Assembly (NCBI RefSeq): GCF_042140125.1
Contig: NZ_CP159473.1
DNA from: Rhodophyticola sp017644125
Lineage (GTDB): Bacteria; Pseudomonadota; Alphaproteobacteria; Rhodobacterales; Rhodobacteraceae
Reading direction: 5' to 3' (one strand)
DNA length: 64,000 bases
Shown here: piece by piece, positions 26,233 through 35,673 of the stretch
Position numbering within the stretch: position 1 is the stretch's first letter
How the letters are laid out: every line of letters begins with the position of its first letter
The notes under the pieces: generated by a model
Seen by the model: only the letters and a program-made list of their open reading frames with translations
Database searches by the model: none
Told to the model about the DNA's origin: nothing
Position numbers and translations under genes: made by a program

Positions 26233-27609
26233 TCAGAAAAAGTCGATCGAGACTTGCAGCAGGGATTCCACCGCCGGGACATCCGCCGCCATGGCGAAAA
26301 TGGCGATCGCATCGCCCTCCTCGATCTTGGTGGAGCCCGAGGGGCGCATGACCTTGCCGCCCTTCTGGACCGCGCCGATCAGCACGCCTTCGGGAAAGTC
26401 GATATCGCGCACCGCCTGCCCCGCTATGGGAGAGGTGGACAGAACCTGCGCCTCGATCACCTCCGCCTCCGCATCGCCGATGGAATAGACGCCCCGCACC
26501 CGCCCGTGGCGGATATGGCGCAGGATCGAACTGACCGTGGTGGTGCGCGGATTGATATAGGCGTCGATGCCAAGGGGTTTCATCAGCGGCACGAGCGTGG
26601 GGTCGTTCACGAGCGCCACGGCCACGCGCGCGCCGGCGGTCTTGGCCCGGACCGAGGCCAGAAGATTGGTCTTGTCGTCATCGGTGACGCAGAGAACCGT
26701 ATCGGCGCGGCTGACGCCCGCCTCGCGCAGGATTTCCATGTCCAGCCCGTCGCCATGCAGCACGATGGTGCGTTCCAGCGCATCGGCCGCCCGTTCGGCA
26801 TTCTCGCGGCTGAGCTCGATGACCTTGGTGCGGATGCGGTTGGCCGATTGTTCCAGTTCCTTGGCCACGGCAAGCCCGACATTGCCCCCGCCGATGATCA
26901 CCACCCGATCCTGACGCTTCGTTTCCTTGCCGAAAATCTCAAGGGTCCGGGAGCTGTCCATCGTATGGGTGAAGACGTAGATCTGATCGCCGGCATAAAG
27001 CTGATCCCCCGGTTCGGGGGCGAAGAGGGCACCGTCGCGCCGGATGCCGACGACGATAGCCCGCAAGGTGGAGAACAGCTCGGACAATTGCCGGAGCGGC
27101 GTGTTCAGGACCGGGCAATCCTCGTCCAGCTGGATGCCGAGCATCTTTGCATCGCCGCCCAGAAAGCTTTCGGTATCGAAGGTGGAGGGCGAGGACAGAC
27201 GGCGCAGCGCGGCCTCGGCGACCTCCTTTTCCGGGCTGATCACCACGTCGATGGGCAGGTGGTCGCGGCGGTAGAGATCGGAATAGATCGCGTTCAGATA
27301 GCTTTGCGCGCGCAGCCGGGCGATCTTGCGCGGGACCGAAAACACCGAATGCGCGACCTGACAGGTGACCATGTTCACCTCGTCCGAATGGGTCGCGGCG
27401 ATGATCATGTCCGCGTCGCGCGCGCCGGCGCGATCCAGCACGTCGGGATAGGAGGCGAACCCGGCCAGACCCTGCACATCCAGCGTGTCGGTGGCGCGGC
27501 GGACGAGATCGGGGTTGTTGTCGACCACCGTCACGTCATTGTTTTCGCCGGAAAGATGACGCGCGATCTGCCAGCCGACCTGACCCGCGCCGCAAATGAT
27601 GACCTTCAT
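26233..27609 (-). CDS. trkA: Trk potassium transport regulator TrkA
   Basis: The 458-residue peripheral membrane protein has two RCK halves. The Rossmann motifs are GAGQVGWQIARHL (residues 6-18) and GGGNVGLAVAKELE (around 238-251), and each half is followed by a TrkA-C domain. It binds NAD(H) or ATP and gates TrkH. The start at 27609 (MKVIICGAGQVG) is the family N-terminus; a start 8 codons upstream is less likely. Located after ntrX as in many alphaproteobacteria, but here the two are separated by a gene on the other strand. Confidence 0.96.
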   Translation of the reverse strand: MKVIICGAGQVGWQIARHLSGENNDVTVVDNNPDLVRRATDTLDVQGLAGFASYPDVLDRAGARDADMIIAATHSDEVNMVTCQVAHSVFSVPRKIARLRAQSYLNAIYSDLYRRDHLPIDVVISPEKEVAEAALRRLSSPSTFDTESFLGGDAKMLGIQLDEDCPVLNTPLRQLSELFSTLRAIVVGIRRDGALFAPEPGDQLYAGDQIYVFTHTMDSSRTLEIFGKETKRQDRVVIIGGGNVGLAVAKELEQSANRIRTKVIELSRENAERAADALERTIVLHGDGLDMEILREAGVSRADTVLCVTDDDKTNLLASVRAKTAGARVAVALVNDPTLVPLMKPLGIDAYINPRTTTVSSILRHIRHGRVRGVYSIGDAEAEVIEAQVLSTSPIAGQAVRDIDFPEGVLIGAVQKGGKVMRPSGSTKIEEGDAIAIFAMAADVPAVESLLQVSIDFF

Positions 27610-27843
27610 GTGCCTTTGCCCAATGTGGTCCAATAGAGAGGTTTTGTCTGGCAGGTTGCGCAGGCGGCGTCAATCGCAGTCGGCGCACCGGCATGGCCTG
27701 CGCGGGTGCGCCGACGCGCGCGGGGCGCGGGTGCGCCACGGGTTCCGGCGGGCGGTATTTTGCACGCAGACGCAGCGGAGGCGTTTCTGAACCCCGCAAA
27801 ATGGCCTAGACTGCGCGTGCGACTGGAATGGTGAGGGTTTGGG

Positions 27844-28299
27844 ATGCGGATCGGGATAGTGGGCGCTGTGGTCTTGGGTCTGTCGGGATGCGCGGGCGTG
27901 CAGATCTATTACGCCGAAGGTGTCAGCCTGGCGACGCGCGACCGCGACATTGCTCTCTGCGAGCGCGCGGCAGTGCAGGATTTCCCGGTGGAACAGGCGA
28001 TCCGCACCCGGCCGCGTGTCTTTCACCCGGGCCGGCAGATCTGCGACGCGGAGGAGCGATGCGTGCTGGAGCCCGGCCATTGGACGGGCGGCGAGATCTA
28101 CACGGTCGATCTCAATCGCGATGCCCGGGCCCGGGCGGTGGTCGGATGCATGGGCGGGCGGGGCTACACGCTGATTTCGCTGCCGTCGTGCAATCTGGAC
28201 GGGCCCGTCGCCGCCTCCACCGTGATGCCTCGGCTGACGGAGGGCACCTGCGCGATCAGCCGCCGCGGAGCCACGCCCTATATCGTCAACCCGTCCTAG
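27844..28299 (+). CDS. Hypothetical lipoprotein inserted between ntrX and trkA
   Basis: A 151-residue product with a short signal and lipobox (VLGLSGC, Cys16). The mature part has at least six further Cys (as in LCERA, QICDAEERCV, GCMGG and PSCNL, TCAIS), suggesting disulfides in the periplasm. I do not recognise the family. It is the only rightward gene in a 12-kb leftward block, and its TAG stop shares the palindrome CTAG with the ntrX stop. A weak promoter (TTTCTG, 17 bp, TAGACT, about 27784-27812) and a GGTGAGG ribosome site precede it. Confidence 0.75.
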   Translation: MRIGIVGAVVLGLSGCAGVQIYYAEGVSLATRDRDIALCERAAVQDFPVEQAIRTRPRVFHPGRQICDAEERCVLEPGHWTGGEIYTVDLNRDARARAVVGCMGGRGYTLISLPSCNLDGPVAASTVMPRLTEGTCAISRRGATPYIVNPS

Positions 28300-29693
28300 C
28301 TTTCTTCGACCTGCGCGACGCGGGCGCCCGATTTGTTGGTGGTGACCACGCCGAGCGATTTCAGCTTGCGATGCAGCGCGCTCCGCTCCATGCCGACGAA
28401 ACTGGCGGTTCGGGAGATGTTGCCGCCGAACCGGTTGATCTGCGCCATCAGGTAATGACGTTCGAACAGCTCCCGCGCCTCACGGAGCGGCAGCGTGGTG
28501 AGACCGGCGGAAAGGGCGATATCCTCCTCCTCCGAGGCGCCTTCGCCGTGGCCCGGCAGATCGCGCGCCTCGATCGGGCCGGTATCCTCGCCCAGGATCA
28601 GCACCCGCTCGATCACGTTTTTGAGCTGCCGCACATTGCCGGGCCAGCGCATGGTTTGCAGCATCGCCTCCGCGTCCTCGCCCAGATCGCGAAGCGGCAG
28701 GCCCTGATCGGCATTGAACTGGGCGATGAAATGGCGCGCCAGATGGGGGATATCCTCGCGCCGGTCTTCAAGGCTCGGCACCTGGATCGGCACGACGTTC
28801 AGGCGGTGATAGAGCTCCTCCCGGAAATTGCCCGCGGCGATTTCGGACTGAAGGTCGCGGGTCGTGGAGGAGATCACGCGCAGATCGACGCGCACCTTGG
28901 CGGTGCCGCCGACGCGGGTGAAGCTCTGGTCGACCAGCACGCGCAGGATCTTCGATTGCGTGCCGAGCGGCATGTCGGCCACCTCGTCGAAATAGATCAC
29001 GCCGCCATGGGCCTGCTCCAGAAGCCCCTGTTCCACGCCGCGTTCGCTGCTTTCCCGGCCGAACAGAACCTCCTCCATGTGATCGGGCTGGATCGAGGCG
29101 GAACTCACGGTGACGAACGGGGCATCGGCGCGGTTGGATTCGCCGTGGATATAGCGCGCGGCCACTTCCTTGCCCGCGCCGGCCGGGCCGGTCAGCATCA
29201 CCCGGCCATTGGATTTGGTGACCTTGTCCAACTGGCTCTTGAGCGTCTTGAAGGCCGCGCCCTGCCCGATCATCTCGGCGGTCTTGCCGTCCTGACGCCT
29301 GAGTGCGGAGTTCTCCCGCCTGAGCCGGGAGGTTTCCATGGCGCGGCGGATCACCACCATCAACTGGTCGATATTGAAGGGTTTTTCGATGAAATCATAG
29401 GCGCCCTGCTTGATCGCGGCGACGGCGATCTCGATGTTGCCATGGCCCGAAATGATCACCACCGGCACATCCGGATTGTCGCGTTTGACATGTTTCAGGA
29501 TGTCGATCCCGTCCATGTTGCTGTCTTTCAGCCAGATATCCAGGATCATCAGCCCCGGCGGCGCGGCGTTCAGCTCGGCCATGCAATCGTCGGAGTTTCC
29601 GGCCATGCGGGTCGAAAACCCCTCATCCTGCAGGATATCGCAAATCAGTTCGCGAATATCGCGCTCGTCATCGACGACCAGAATATCAGACAT
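28296..29693 (-). CDS. ntrX: Nitrogen/redox response regulator NtrX
   Basis: A 465-residue regulator with a receiver domain (phosphoacceptor Asp52 in MILDIW, Lys in EKPFNIDQ), an AAA+ domain (TGPAGAGKEVAARYIHG Walker A, YFDEVADMP Walker B, WPGNVRQLKN sensor 2) and a C-terminal Fis-type helix-turn-helix (GNISRTASFVGMERSALHRKL). The GAFTGA loop of sigma-54 activators is replaced by RESSERGVEQ, as is usual for NtrX, so it probably works with sigma-70. Partner kinase NtrY is encoded 14 bp upstream. The set controls nitrogen, envelope and respiratory genes in relatives. Confidence 0.95.
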   Translation of the reverse strand: MSDILVVDDERDIRELICDILQDEGFSTRMAGNSDDCMAELNAAPPGLMILDIWLKDSNMDGIDILKHVKRDNPDVPVVIISGHGNIEIAVAAIKQGAYDFIEKPFNIDQLMVVIRRAMETSRLRRENSALRRQDGKTAEMIGQGAAFKTLKSQLDKVTKSNGRVMLTGPAGAGKEVAARYIHGESNRADAPFVTVSSASIQPDHMEEVLFGRESSERGVEQGLLEQAHGGVIYFDEVADMPLGTQSKILRVLVDQSFTRVGGTAKVRVDLRVISSTTRDLQSEIAAGNFREELYHRLNVVPIQVPSLEDRREDIPHLARHFIAQFNADQGLPLRDLGEDAEAMLQTMRWPGNVRQLKNVIERVLILGEDTGPIEARDLPGHGEGASEEEDIALSAGLTTLPLREARELFERHYLMAQINRFGGNISRTASFVGMERSALHRKLKSLGVVTTNKSGARVAQVEES

Positions 29694-29707
29694 TGATCCT
29701 CCCTTTC

Positions 29708-31972
29708 CTATTCGGATTTACGCGGCAGACGGATCCGCGCGGCGGCCCCGCGATGCGCGCCGTCGGCAAATGGTTCGGCGTCCACGAGATCGAGGGTGCC
29801 GCCATGTTCCTCGACGATTTTCTTCACGATCGGCAAGCCCAGACCGGTGCCCTTGTCGCGCGTGGTCACATAGGGCTCGAACAGTTTCGCCCGGTCCTGC
29901 GGCAGGCCGATGCCGTTGTCACTGATCTCGATCGTGACGGCGCCCTCATCGGCCTCCAGCGTCACGCGAAGCTCCGGCCGGTAGCCCTCTGGCGCGCCTT
30001 TTTCTATAAGCGTTTCCGTGGCTTCGCCGCCATTCTTCATCAGGTTCGTGAAGGCCTGACCGATCATCGTGGCATCCAGATCGGCCATGACCGGACCGTC
30101 GGGGATGGCGCAGGTGAAGCGAACGCCCGGCTGACCGGCCTTTTGCAGCGTGACGGAGTCCCGCAGCAGCTTGGCCACATCTTCGTTGCGGCGTTCGGGC
30201 TCGGGCATGCGGGCGAATTTGGAAAACTCATCAACAATGCGCCGCAAGTCATTGGTCTGGCGTATGATAACCTCGGTATACTGTTCCAGATCGGCGGCCT
30301 CGTCGCCCAGTTTCGGGCCGAATTTCCGGCGCAGCCGCTCGGCGGAAAGCTGGATCGGCGTCAGCGGGTTCTTGATCTCATGGGCGATCCTGCGGGCCAC
30401 ATCGCCCCAGGCCGCCATCCGCTGCGCGCTTACCAGATCGGTCACGTCGTCGAAGGCCACCACATATCCTTCCAGCGCGCCCTCGGTATTGCTGCGGGTG
30501 GCCATGCGCACCAGCAGGCTTTCCAGCTTGCCGCGCCGGGCCAGCTTGATCTCGTCCTGCACCGCTTCGCCGCCGCGTTCGCGCAACCGCTCGAAAAGGC
30601 TCGCGAATTCCGGCACCGCATTGACCAGCGTCAGCCCGTGATCGCGCTGTTCGACCATGTCGAGCAGGCCCATCGCGGCCCGGTTCATGAAATCGACCCG
30701 GCCTTCCGCATCGAGCCCGATGACACCGGCGGTGACCGAGGACAGCACGCTGTCGAAGAGCCGTCGGCTTTCTTCGGTGGCGGCGTTCTGTTCGACCAGC
30801 GTGTCGCGCTGGCCCTTGAGCTGCCGCGTCATCTGGTTGAACAGGCGGCCCAGCATGGCGATTTCGTCATCGCCGCGTTCCTCGACCACGCGGACATCCA
30901 GATCGCCCTGCCCGACCCGCTGCGCGGCGCTGGCCAGACGCCCTACGGGGCGGCTGAGCCGTTCGGCGAACCACAGGCCCAGCCAGATCGCCGCAAGGAT
31001 CATGATCAGCGCGAACCCAAGATACAGCACGCCGAAGTTGAACAGCACCCGGCCCCGCTCGCTTTCAAGCTGGCGATAGAGCTGCACCGTCTGCTGAGTA
31101 TCATCGAGAAGCGCGATGATCTGGCCGTCCACCTCCCGGCTGACATAGAGGTAGCGGTCGACGAAAGATTGCAGCCGCAGGAGCGCCCGGAACTCGTTGA
31201 CCTCCCGGTCTTCGATGATCACCAGTTCGCCGGCCTCCGCGCGGGCCAGATCGGCGGGGTCGGGGCGTTCATAATCGAAGAGATAGCTCCGCTCGCCGCG
31301 CACGTGCAATTCGCCCCCGCCGTCGATGACGAACGCCTCGCGCAGGCCCCGCTGGATGCGGGACTGGCCCTGCCGCAGAAGCTGGCCAAGCGTTCCGTCG
31401 GACATGAACGGCGCTGCCTGCCGGTTGAGGTTAAGATAGGCCGCCAGCGCGACCGCATCGGCGGCCAGATCGTCGCGATGTTCCTGCTGATAGGCCTCCG
31501 CAGCATCCACCGAATTGCCGAGCGCAGACGAGACGCGGTCGGAAAACCAGCCCTCCAACCCCATATTCACGGTGATCGTGGCGAAGACCGCGACCAGAAC
31601 CGCCGGGATCAGGGCGACGATTGCAAACACCCCGGTCAGCCGCATATGGAGGCGAGAACCCGCCGAGCGGGCGCGCCGCGCGGCCACGATGCGCGCAACC
31701 TGGCGCAGAACCAGCGCCGCCACCACCAGGATGTAGATCATGTTGGCGAGCAGCACGAGGCGCAGCGCCGGGGAATCAGCCGTTTCCCCCAATGGGCCCA
31801 GAACCAGGAAGGTCGCCAGCGCCAGCGCGGGGCCGAGCAGCACCAGCCCGAGCGTGCCGGCATTGCGCACGCGGCGTTGTTGGCGAAGCTCTAAGAGCCT
31901 ATTGAAAGGGGTTTTTGCCGCATCAGCAGCGGGTAATCGCACCGGACCTGTTCCCCCCTGATATGGGGGCAT
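29708..31972 (-). CDS. ntrY: Sensor histidine kinase NtrY
   Basis: The 754-residue membrane kinase has three N-terminal hydrophobic segments, a periplasmic region of about 200 residues, then another membrane segment (FGVLYLGFALIMILAAIWLGL). It continues with a HAMP linker, a PAS domain (LSSVTAGVIGLDAEGRVDFMN), the H-box AHEIKNPLTPIQLSAERLR, and the ATPase boxes NLMKNGGEA, ISDNGIGLP and GTGLGLPIVKK. It phosphorylates NtrX. The ATG at 31972 is chosen; the frame is open upstream to 32140 but overlaps ntrC. Part of the ntr block. Confidence 0.94.
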   Translation of the reverse strand: MPPYQGGTGPVRLPAADAAKTPFNRLLELRQQRRVRNAGTLGLVLLGPALALATFLVLGPLGETADSPALRLVLLANMIYILVVAALVLRQVARIVAARRARSAGSRLHMRLTGVFAIVALIPAVLVAVFATITVNMGLEGWFSDRVSSALGNSVDAAEAYQQEHRDDLAADAVALAAYLNLNRQAAPFMSDGTLGQLLRQGQSRIQRGLREAFVIDGGGELHVRGERSYLFDYERPDPADLARAEAGELVIIEDREVNEFRALLRLQSFVDRYLYVSREVDGQIIALLDDTQQTVQLYRQLESERGRVLFNFGVLYLGFALIMILAAIWLGLWFAERLSRPVGRLASAAQRVGQGDLDVRVVEERGDDEIAMLGRLFNQMTRQLKGQRDTLVEQNAATEESRRLFDSVLSSVTAGVIGLDAEGRVDFMNRAAMGLLDMVEQRDHGLTLVNAVPEFASLFERLRERGGEAVQDEIKLARRGKLESLLVRMATRSNTEGALEGYVVAFDDVTDLVSAQRMAAWGDVARRIAHEIKNPLTPIQLSAERLRRKFGPKLGDEAADLEQYTEVIIRQTNDLRRIVDEFSKFARMPEPERRNEDVAKLLRDSVTLQKAGQPGVRFTCAIPDGPVMADLDATMIGQAFTNLMKNGGEATETLIEKGAPEGYRPELRVTLEADEGAVTIEISDNGIGLPQDRAKLFEPYVTTRDKGTGLGLPIVKKIVEEHGGTLDLVDAEPFADGAHRGAAARIRLPRKSE

Positions 31973-32046
31973 TTCAACGCCCCGCCGCAAAACCTTGTAA
32001 TGCCCTGACGCGGTTGTTCCCCATTGGCCACGGCACTGTTGCGGTT

Positions 32047-33417
32047 TTACATCAATTTGCGGCGGCGTGTCACGCGAATATCCAGATCCGTGATCTTCTT
32101 TCTGAGCGTATTGCGGTTGATGCCCAGAAGATCGGCGCATTTCGCCTGATTTCCGCCGGTGGCATCCAGCGCGATCTCGATCAGCGGCATTTCCACTTCC
32201 CTGAGGATGCGGGTGTAGAGACCCGGCGGCGGGAGAAGCCCGCCATGCAGGTCGAAGTAGCGCCGCAGATGCTTGGCGACCGAGGCGCTGAGCTTGTCGC
32301 CCTCGCCCCCACCCATCAGCGGTTCGATCGCGGGCTGGTTGCCCAGAACCGTCTCCACCTCGGATTTACTGATTTCCTCCACCATGCTGGTGACGGTCAG
32401 CCGGCGGATGCAGTTTTCAAGCTGGCGCACGTTTCCGGGCCATGAATAGGCGCGGATCAGATCCATCGCCTCGGGCGCAAACCGGCGGAGCGGGCCGCCA
32501 TCCCATTCCGCACGCGTCAGAAAATGCGTCGCCAGAAGCGGGATGTCGTCGACCCGTTCGCGCAAGGACGGTACATTGATCGCGACCCCTCCGAGGCGAT
32601 AGAACAGATCCTGTCGGAACTGGCCCGCCTCCATCTTTTCCATAAGGTCCTTCTGGCTGGTGGCCATCACCCGCGGCGCGCCGTCGCTCATGGCATCCAG
32701 CATGCGCACGATCTTGCCCTGAGATTCGTCGCCCAGATCGCCCACCTCGTCGAACAGGATCGACCCGCCGCGGGCCCGCGACAGGATCGTGGAGGTGCTG
32801 TCCATGCCTTCCAGATCCACGGAAGAGGCCACAACGAAGGGCAGCGTGCGCCGGTCGGAGAAATCGTGGATCGCCCTGGCGATCAGGCTTTTGCCGGTCC
32901 CGCTTTCGCCGGTGATCAGGACCGGCAGATCGGTGTTCATGACCCGCGCCACCAGCCGGTAGAGCGCCTGCATCTGCGCGGTGCGCCCGACCAGCGGCAG
33001 GTCGTCCTGCGCACCGGTGGGGGCGTCGGCTGGTTTGGGGGCCGGGGCGCGGCGTTTCTGGTCCAGCGCGCGCGCCGCCCGTTTCATCAGATCGGGCAGG
33101 TCGAAGGGTTTCGGAAGGTAGTCATAGGCGTCCGCCTCGGTCGCCTGGATCGCGGTCATGATCGTGTTCTGCGCCGAGATGATGATGACCGGCAGGCCCG
33201 GCCGCTTTTCGGTGATATGGGGCAGCGTCTCCAGCCCGTTGCCGTCGGGCATCATCACATCGGAGATCACCAGATCGCCTTTGCCCTCCTCCACCCAACG
33301 CATCAGCGTCATCAGGCTGGAGGTGGCATGCACCTTGCATCCGGCCCGTGTCAGCGCCTGGGTCAGCACAGTGCGGATGGTGCGGTCGTCATCGGCGACA
33401 AGAACGGTGCCGTCCAT
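32047..33417 (-). CDS. ntrC: Nitrogen regulator NtrC, sigma-54-independent type
   Basis: A 456-residue response regulator with receiver Asp53 (ISDVMMPDG), AAA+ Walker A TGESGTGKSLIARA, Walker B ILFDEVGDL, sensor WPGNVRQLEN and a Fis helix-turn-helix (GNQAKCADLLGINRNTLRKK). Between Walker A and B the segment VDLEGMDSTSTILSRARGG is about 20 residues shorter than in enteric NtrC, and the LFGHEKGAFTGA stretch is absent. Rhodobacter capsulatus NtrC has the same gap and activates the housekeeping polymerase. It starts 21 bp after ntrB. Confidence 0.96.
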   Translation of the reverse strand: MDGTVLVADDDRTIRTVLTQALTRAGCKVHATSSLMTLMRWVEEGKGDLVISDVMMPDGNGLETLPHITEKRPGLPVIIISAQNTIMTAIQATEADAYDYLPKPFDLPDLMKRAARALDQKRRAPAPKPADAPTGAQDDLPLVGRTAQMQALYRLVARVMNTDLPVLITGESGTGKSLIARAIHDFSDRRTLPFVVASSVDLEGMDSTSTILSRARGGSILFDEVGDLGDESQGKIVRMLDAMSDGAPRVMATSQKDLMEKMEAGQFRQDLFYRLGGVAINVPSLRERVDDIPLLATHFLTRAEWDGGPLRRFAPEAMDLIRAYSWPGNVRQLENCIRRLTVTSMVEEISKSEVETVLGNQPAIEPLMGGGEGDKLSASVAKHLRRYFDLHGGLLPPPGLYTRILREVEMPLIEIALDATGGNQAKCADLLGINRNTLRKKITDLDIRVTRRRKLM

Positions 33418-33438
33418 TGGATCAGTCTCCTCGCGGGG

Positions 33439-34509
33439 TCATGGCGCGCCATCCTTGGGCGCGACGGGAAGGGAAATGCGGAACACGGTGCGGCCCGGAA
33501 CGCTGTCGACCGCGATCCATCCATCGTGATCGGCGATGATCTTCGAAACCAGCGCCAGCCCCAGGCCGGTGCCGTTTTCGCGGCCCGAAACGAACGGGTC
33601 GAAGATGTCGGCGGCAATCGCGTCGGGCAGGCCCGGCCCGTCATCGATGATTTCGATCTGAAGCGGTACGGCCCCGCCCGTGCCGTCGCGGCGGCGCACC
33701 TTCAGGCTCAACTCGTAAAAGCTGCGCAGGCGCAGCGTGCCGCCGGATTTGCAGGCCTCCGCCGCGTTTTTCAGAAGGTTGAGGAAGACCTGCTGCAACT
33801 GGTCGGGATCCGCCCATGTCAGCGGCAGCGACGGGTCGTAATCATCCTCGATCGTCATATGGGCCGCGAACCCGACCATTGCCGATTTCCGCGCCCGGTC
33901 GAGAACGTCGTGGATATTGACCGCGCGCCGGTCGGGCGGGCGCAGGTTTCCGAACTCCTCCACCTGATCGACCAGTTTCAGGATCCGCCGCGTCTCCTCC
34001 ACGATCAGATCGGTCAGTTCCCGATCCTCGCCACTGGCATGCATGGAGATCAGTTGTGCCGCGCCGGTGATGCCGGCCAGCGGGTTCTTGATTTCATGGG
34101 CCAGCATCTCGGCCATGCCGATGGCGGATTTCGCCGCGGTTTTCGAGGACATGGCCCGGTCCAGCCGTCCGGCAAGCTCCCGGCTTTCCAGAAGCACCAG
34201 CACATGGTCGGGCCGGTCGGCGAGCGGGGCGATCTGCACGTCGCAGACGACCGGTTTCTTGCTGCCCGTGCCCACATCGACGGTGTTCACGAAGAGCGGC
34301 GCCTGCCCGCTGCGGACCCGGGCGAAGGCTTCCTCCAATGGCGCGTCGACGAACACCTTGTCCCAGACCGGGTGGCCCTCAAGGCTCTTGCGGGAGGCGT
34401 TGAGGAAGCTTTCGGCGGCCGGGTTCACATCGCCGATCCGGTCCTCGGGGTCGAGGATGATGGCGGGCACCGGAAGCGAGGCCCAGAGAGATGTGGTCCA
34501 GGCGGTCAT
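33439..34509 (-). CDS. ntrB: Nitrogen sensor kinase NtrB
   Basis: The 356-residue soluble kinase has an N-terminal PAS domain (PVPAIILDPEDRIGDVNPAAESF), the H-box MLAHEIKNPLAGITGAAQL and the catalytic ATPase boxes NLLKNAAEA, IIDDGPGLP and ENGTGLGLALVSK. It phosphorylates or dephosphorylates NtrC under control of PII proteins according to nitrogen supply. No membrane segment. It overlaps the end of dusB by 4 bp (ATGA), so translation is coupled. Confidence 0.96.
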   Translation of the reverse strand: MTAWTTSLWASLPVPAIILDPEDRIGDVNPAAESFLNASRKSLEGHPVWDKVFVDAPLEEAFARVRSGQAPLFVNTVDVGTGSKKPVVCDVQIAPLADRPDHVLVLLESRELAGRLDRAMSSKTAAKSAIGMAEMLAHEIKNPLAGITGAAQLISMHASGEDRELTDLIVEETRRILKLVDQVEEFGNLRPPDRRAVNIHDVLDRARKSAMVGFAAHMTIEDDYDPSLPLTWADPDQLQQVFLNLLKNAAEACKSGGTLRLRSFYELSLKVRRRDGTGGAVPLQIEIIDDGPGLPDAIAADIFDPFVSGRENGTGLGLALVSKIIADHDGWIAVDSVPGRTVFRISLPVAPKDGAP

Positions 34510-35492
34510 GCGGCTTCCCGATCCTGCCGCGCGGCCAGCGCGTCCGGCAGCCGCGCGAGCACCTCGGCGGGGTCGGACGCGGTCAGGATGGCGCGGCGCA
34601 GCGGGGCGGCGGTGCCCGCATCATCCATATACCAGCCCAGATGCTTGCGCGCGACGCGCAGGCCCAGATCCCTGCCGTAGAAGGCCAGCATCTCCCGGTA
34701 ATGCTCCGCCACCATCCGGGCCAGCGCGCCCCCGCGCGGAATGTCGGGGGCGGGCGCGCCGTAGAGATCATGGGCGATCTGCGCCAGTACCCAGGGCCGG
34801 CCTTGCGCGCCGCGGCCCACCATCACGCCATCGGCCCGCGAGGCGGCGAGCGCCCGGCGCGCGGTGGCGGTATCGGTGATGTCGCCATTGGCGATGACCG
34901 GGATCCCCACCGCCGCCTTGACCGGCGCGATGGCGGCCCAATCGGCGTGGCCCTTGTAGAACTGGCACCGGGTGCGGCCATGGATGGTGATCATGCCGAT
35001 CCCCGCCGCTTCGGCCCGGCGGGCCAGATCGGCGGCGTTCAGGCAGGCGTCATCCCAGCCAAGGCGCGTCTTGAGCGTGACCGGCACGGAAACCGCGGCG
35101 ACCACCGCCGCGATCAGGCCGAGCGCGTGATCCAGATCGCGCATGAGAGCGGAGCCGGAATAGCCGTTCACGACCTTCTTGGCGGGGCAGCCCATGTTGA
35201 TGTCGATGATCCGCGCGCCCTGCCCTTCGGCCAGTTTCGCGGCCTCGGCCATCCAATAGGCGTCCCGCCCGGCGATCTGCACCGCCGTGTTCGCGTGGCC
35301 GAAGCCCAGCTCCGCGCGCGCCCGGACGCTTGGCTTGGCCTCCACCATTTCCTGGCTTGCCACCATTTCGGAGACCACGAGCCCGGCCCCGAAACGCGAA
35401 ACCAGCTGCCGGAACGGAAGATCGGTAATCCCGGCCAGCGGAGCCAGAAGCACCGGGGGGGCAAGGGTCCGGCCTGCCAGTGAAACTGTCAA
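34506..35492 (-). CDS. dusB: tRNA-dihydrouridine synthase (NifR3/DusB)
   Basis: A 328-residue flavoenzyme that reduces uridines in the tRNA D-loop. It has LLAPLAGITDLPFRQL, the catalytic-Cys motif DINMGCPAKKV, ITIHGRTRCQFY and ANGDI...GVMVGRGAQGRPW. First gene of the nifR3-ntrB-ntrC-ntrY-ntrX operon, as in Rhodobacter. The best start is a TTG at 35492 (then TVSLAGRTL), 9 nt after AAGGA and giving the usual short N-terminus; an ATG at 35570 would add 26 residues with no family match. Confidence 0.92.
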   Translation of the reverse strand: MTVSLAGRTLAPPVLLAPLAGITDLPFRQLVSRFGAGLVVSEMVASQEMVEAKPSVRARAELGFGHANTAVQIAGRDAYWMAEAAKLAEGQGARIIDINMGCPAKKVVNGYSGSALMRDLDHALGLIAAVVAAVSVPVTLKTRLGWDDACLNAADLARRAEAAGIGMITIHGRTRCQFYKGHADWAAIAPVKAAVGIPVIANGDITDTATARRALAASRADGVMVGRGAQGRPWVLAQIAHDLYGAPAPDIPRGGALARMVAEHYREMLAFYGRDLGLRVARKHLGWYMDDAGTAAPLRRAILTASDPAEVLARLPDALAARQDREAA

Positions 35493-35673
35493 ATGCTCAA
35501 TCCTTGTGCAATTAACGTTTGAGGTAATGCGTGCGGGCCGGGAGAGCAAAGAAAACCCCAGAGAAATCAAGATGACCCCGCGCCAATGCCCAAAAAATAG
35601 GCAAAGCGCCGCCGTTTTGACCGGCTGACTCTCCCGGATTGTGCCGGCGTCGCCGAAGCCCTATCACGGCATC

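Noticed and set aside
29693..31894. A 733-codon frame antisense to ntrY
   Set aside because: Low-complexity His/Gln/Ala composition and no motif, while the opposite strand encodes a complete sensor kinase.
32524..34680. A 718-codon frame antisense to ntrC and ntrB
   Set aside because: Runs across two well-supported genes and their junction; no ribosome site or family likeness.
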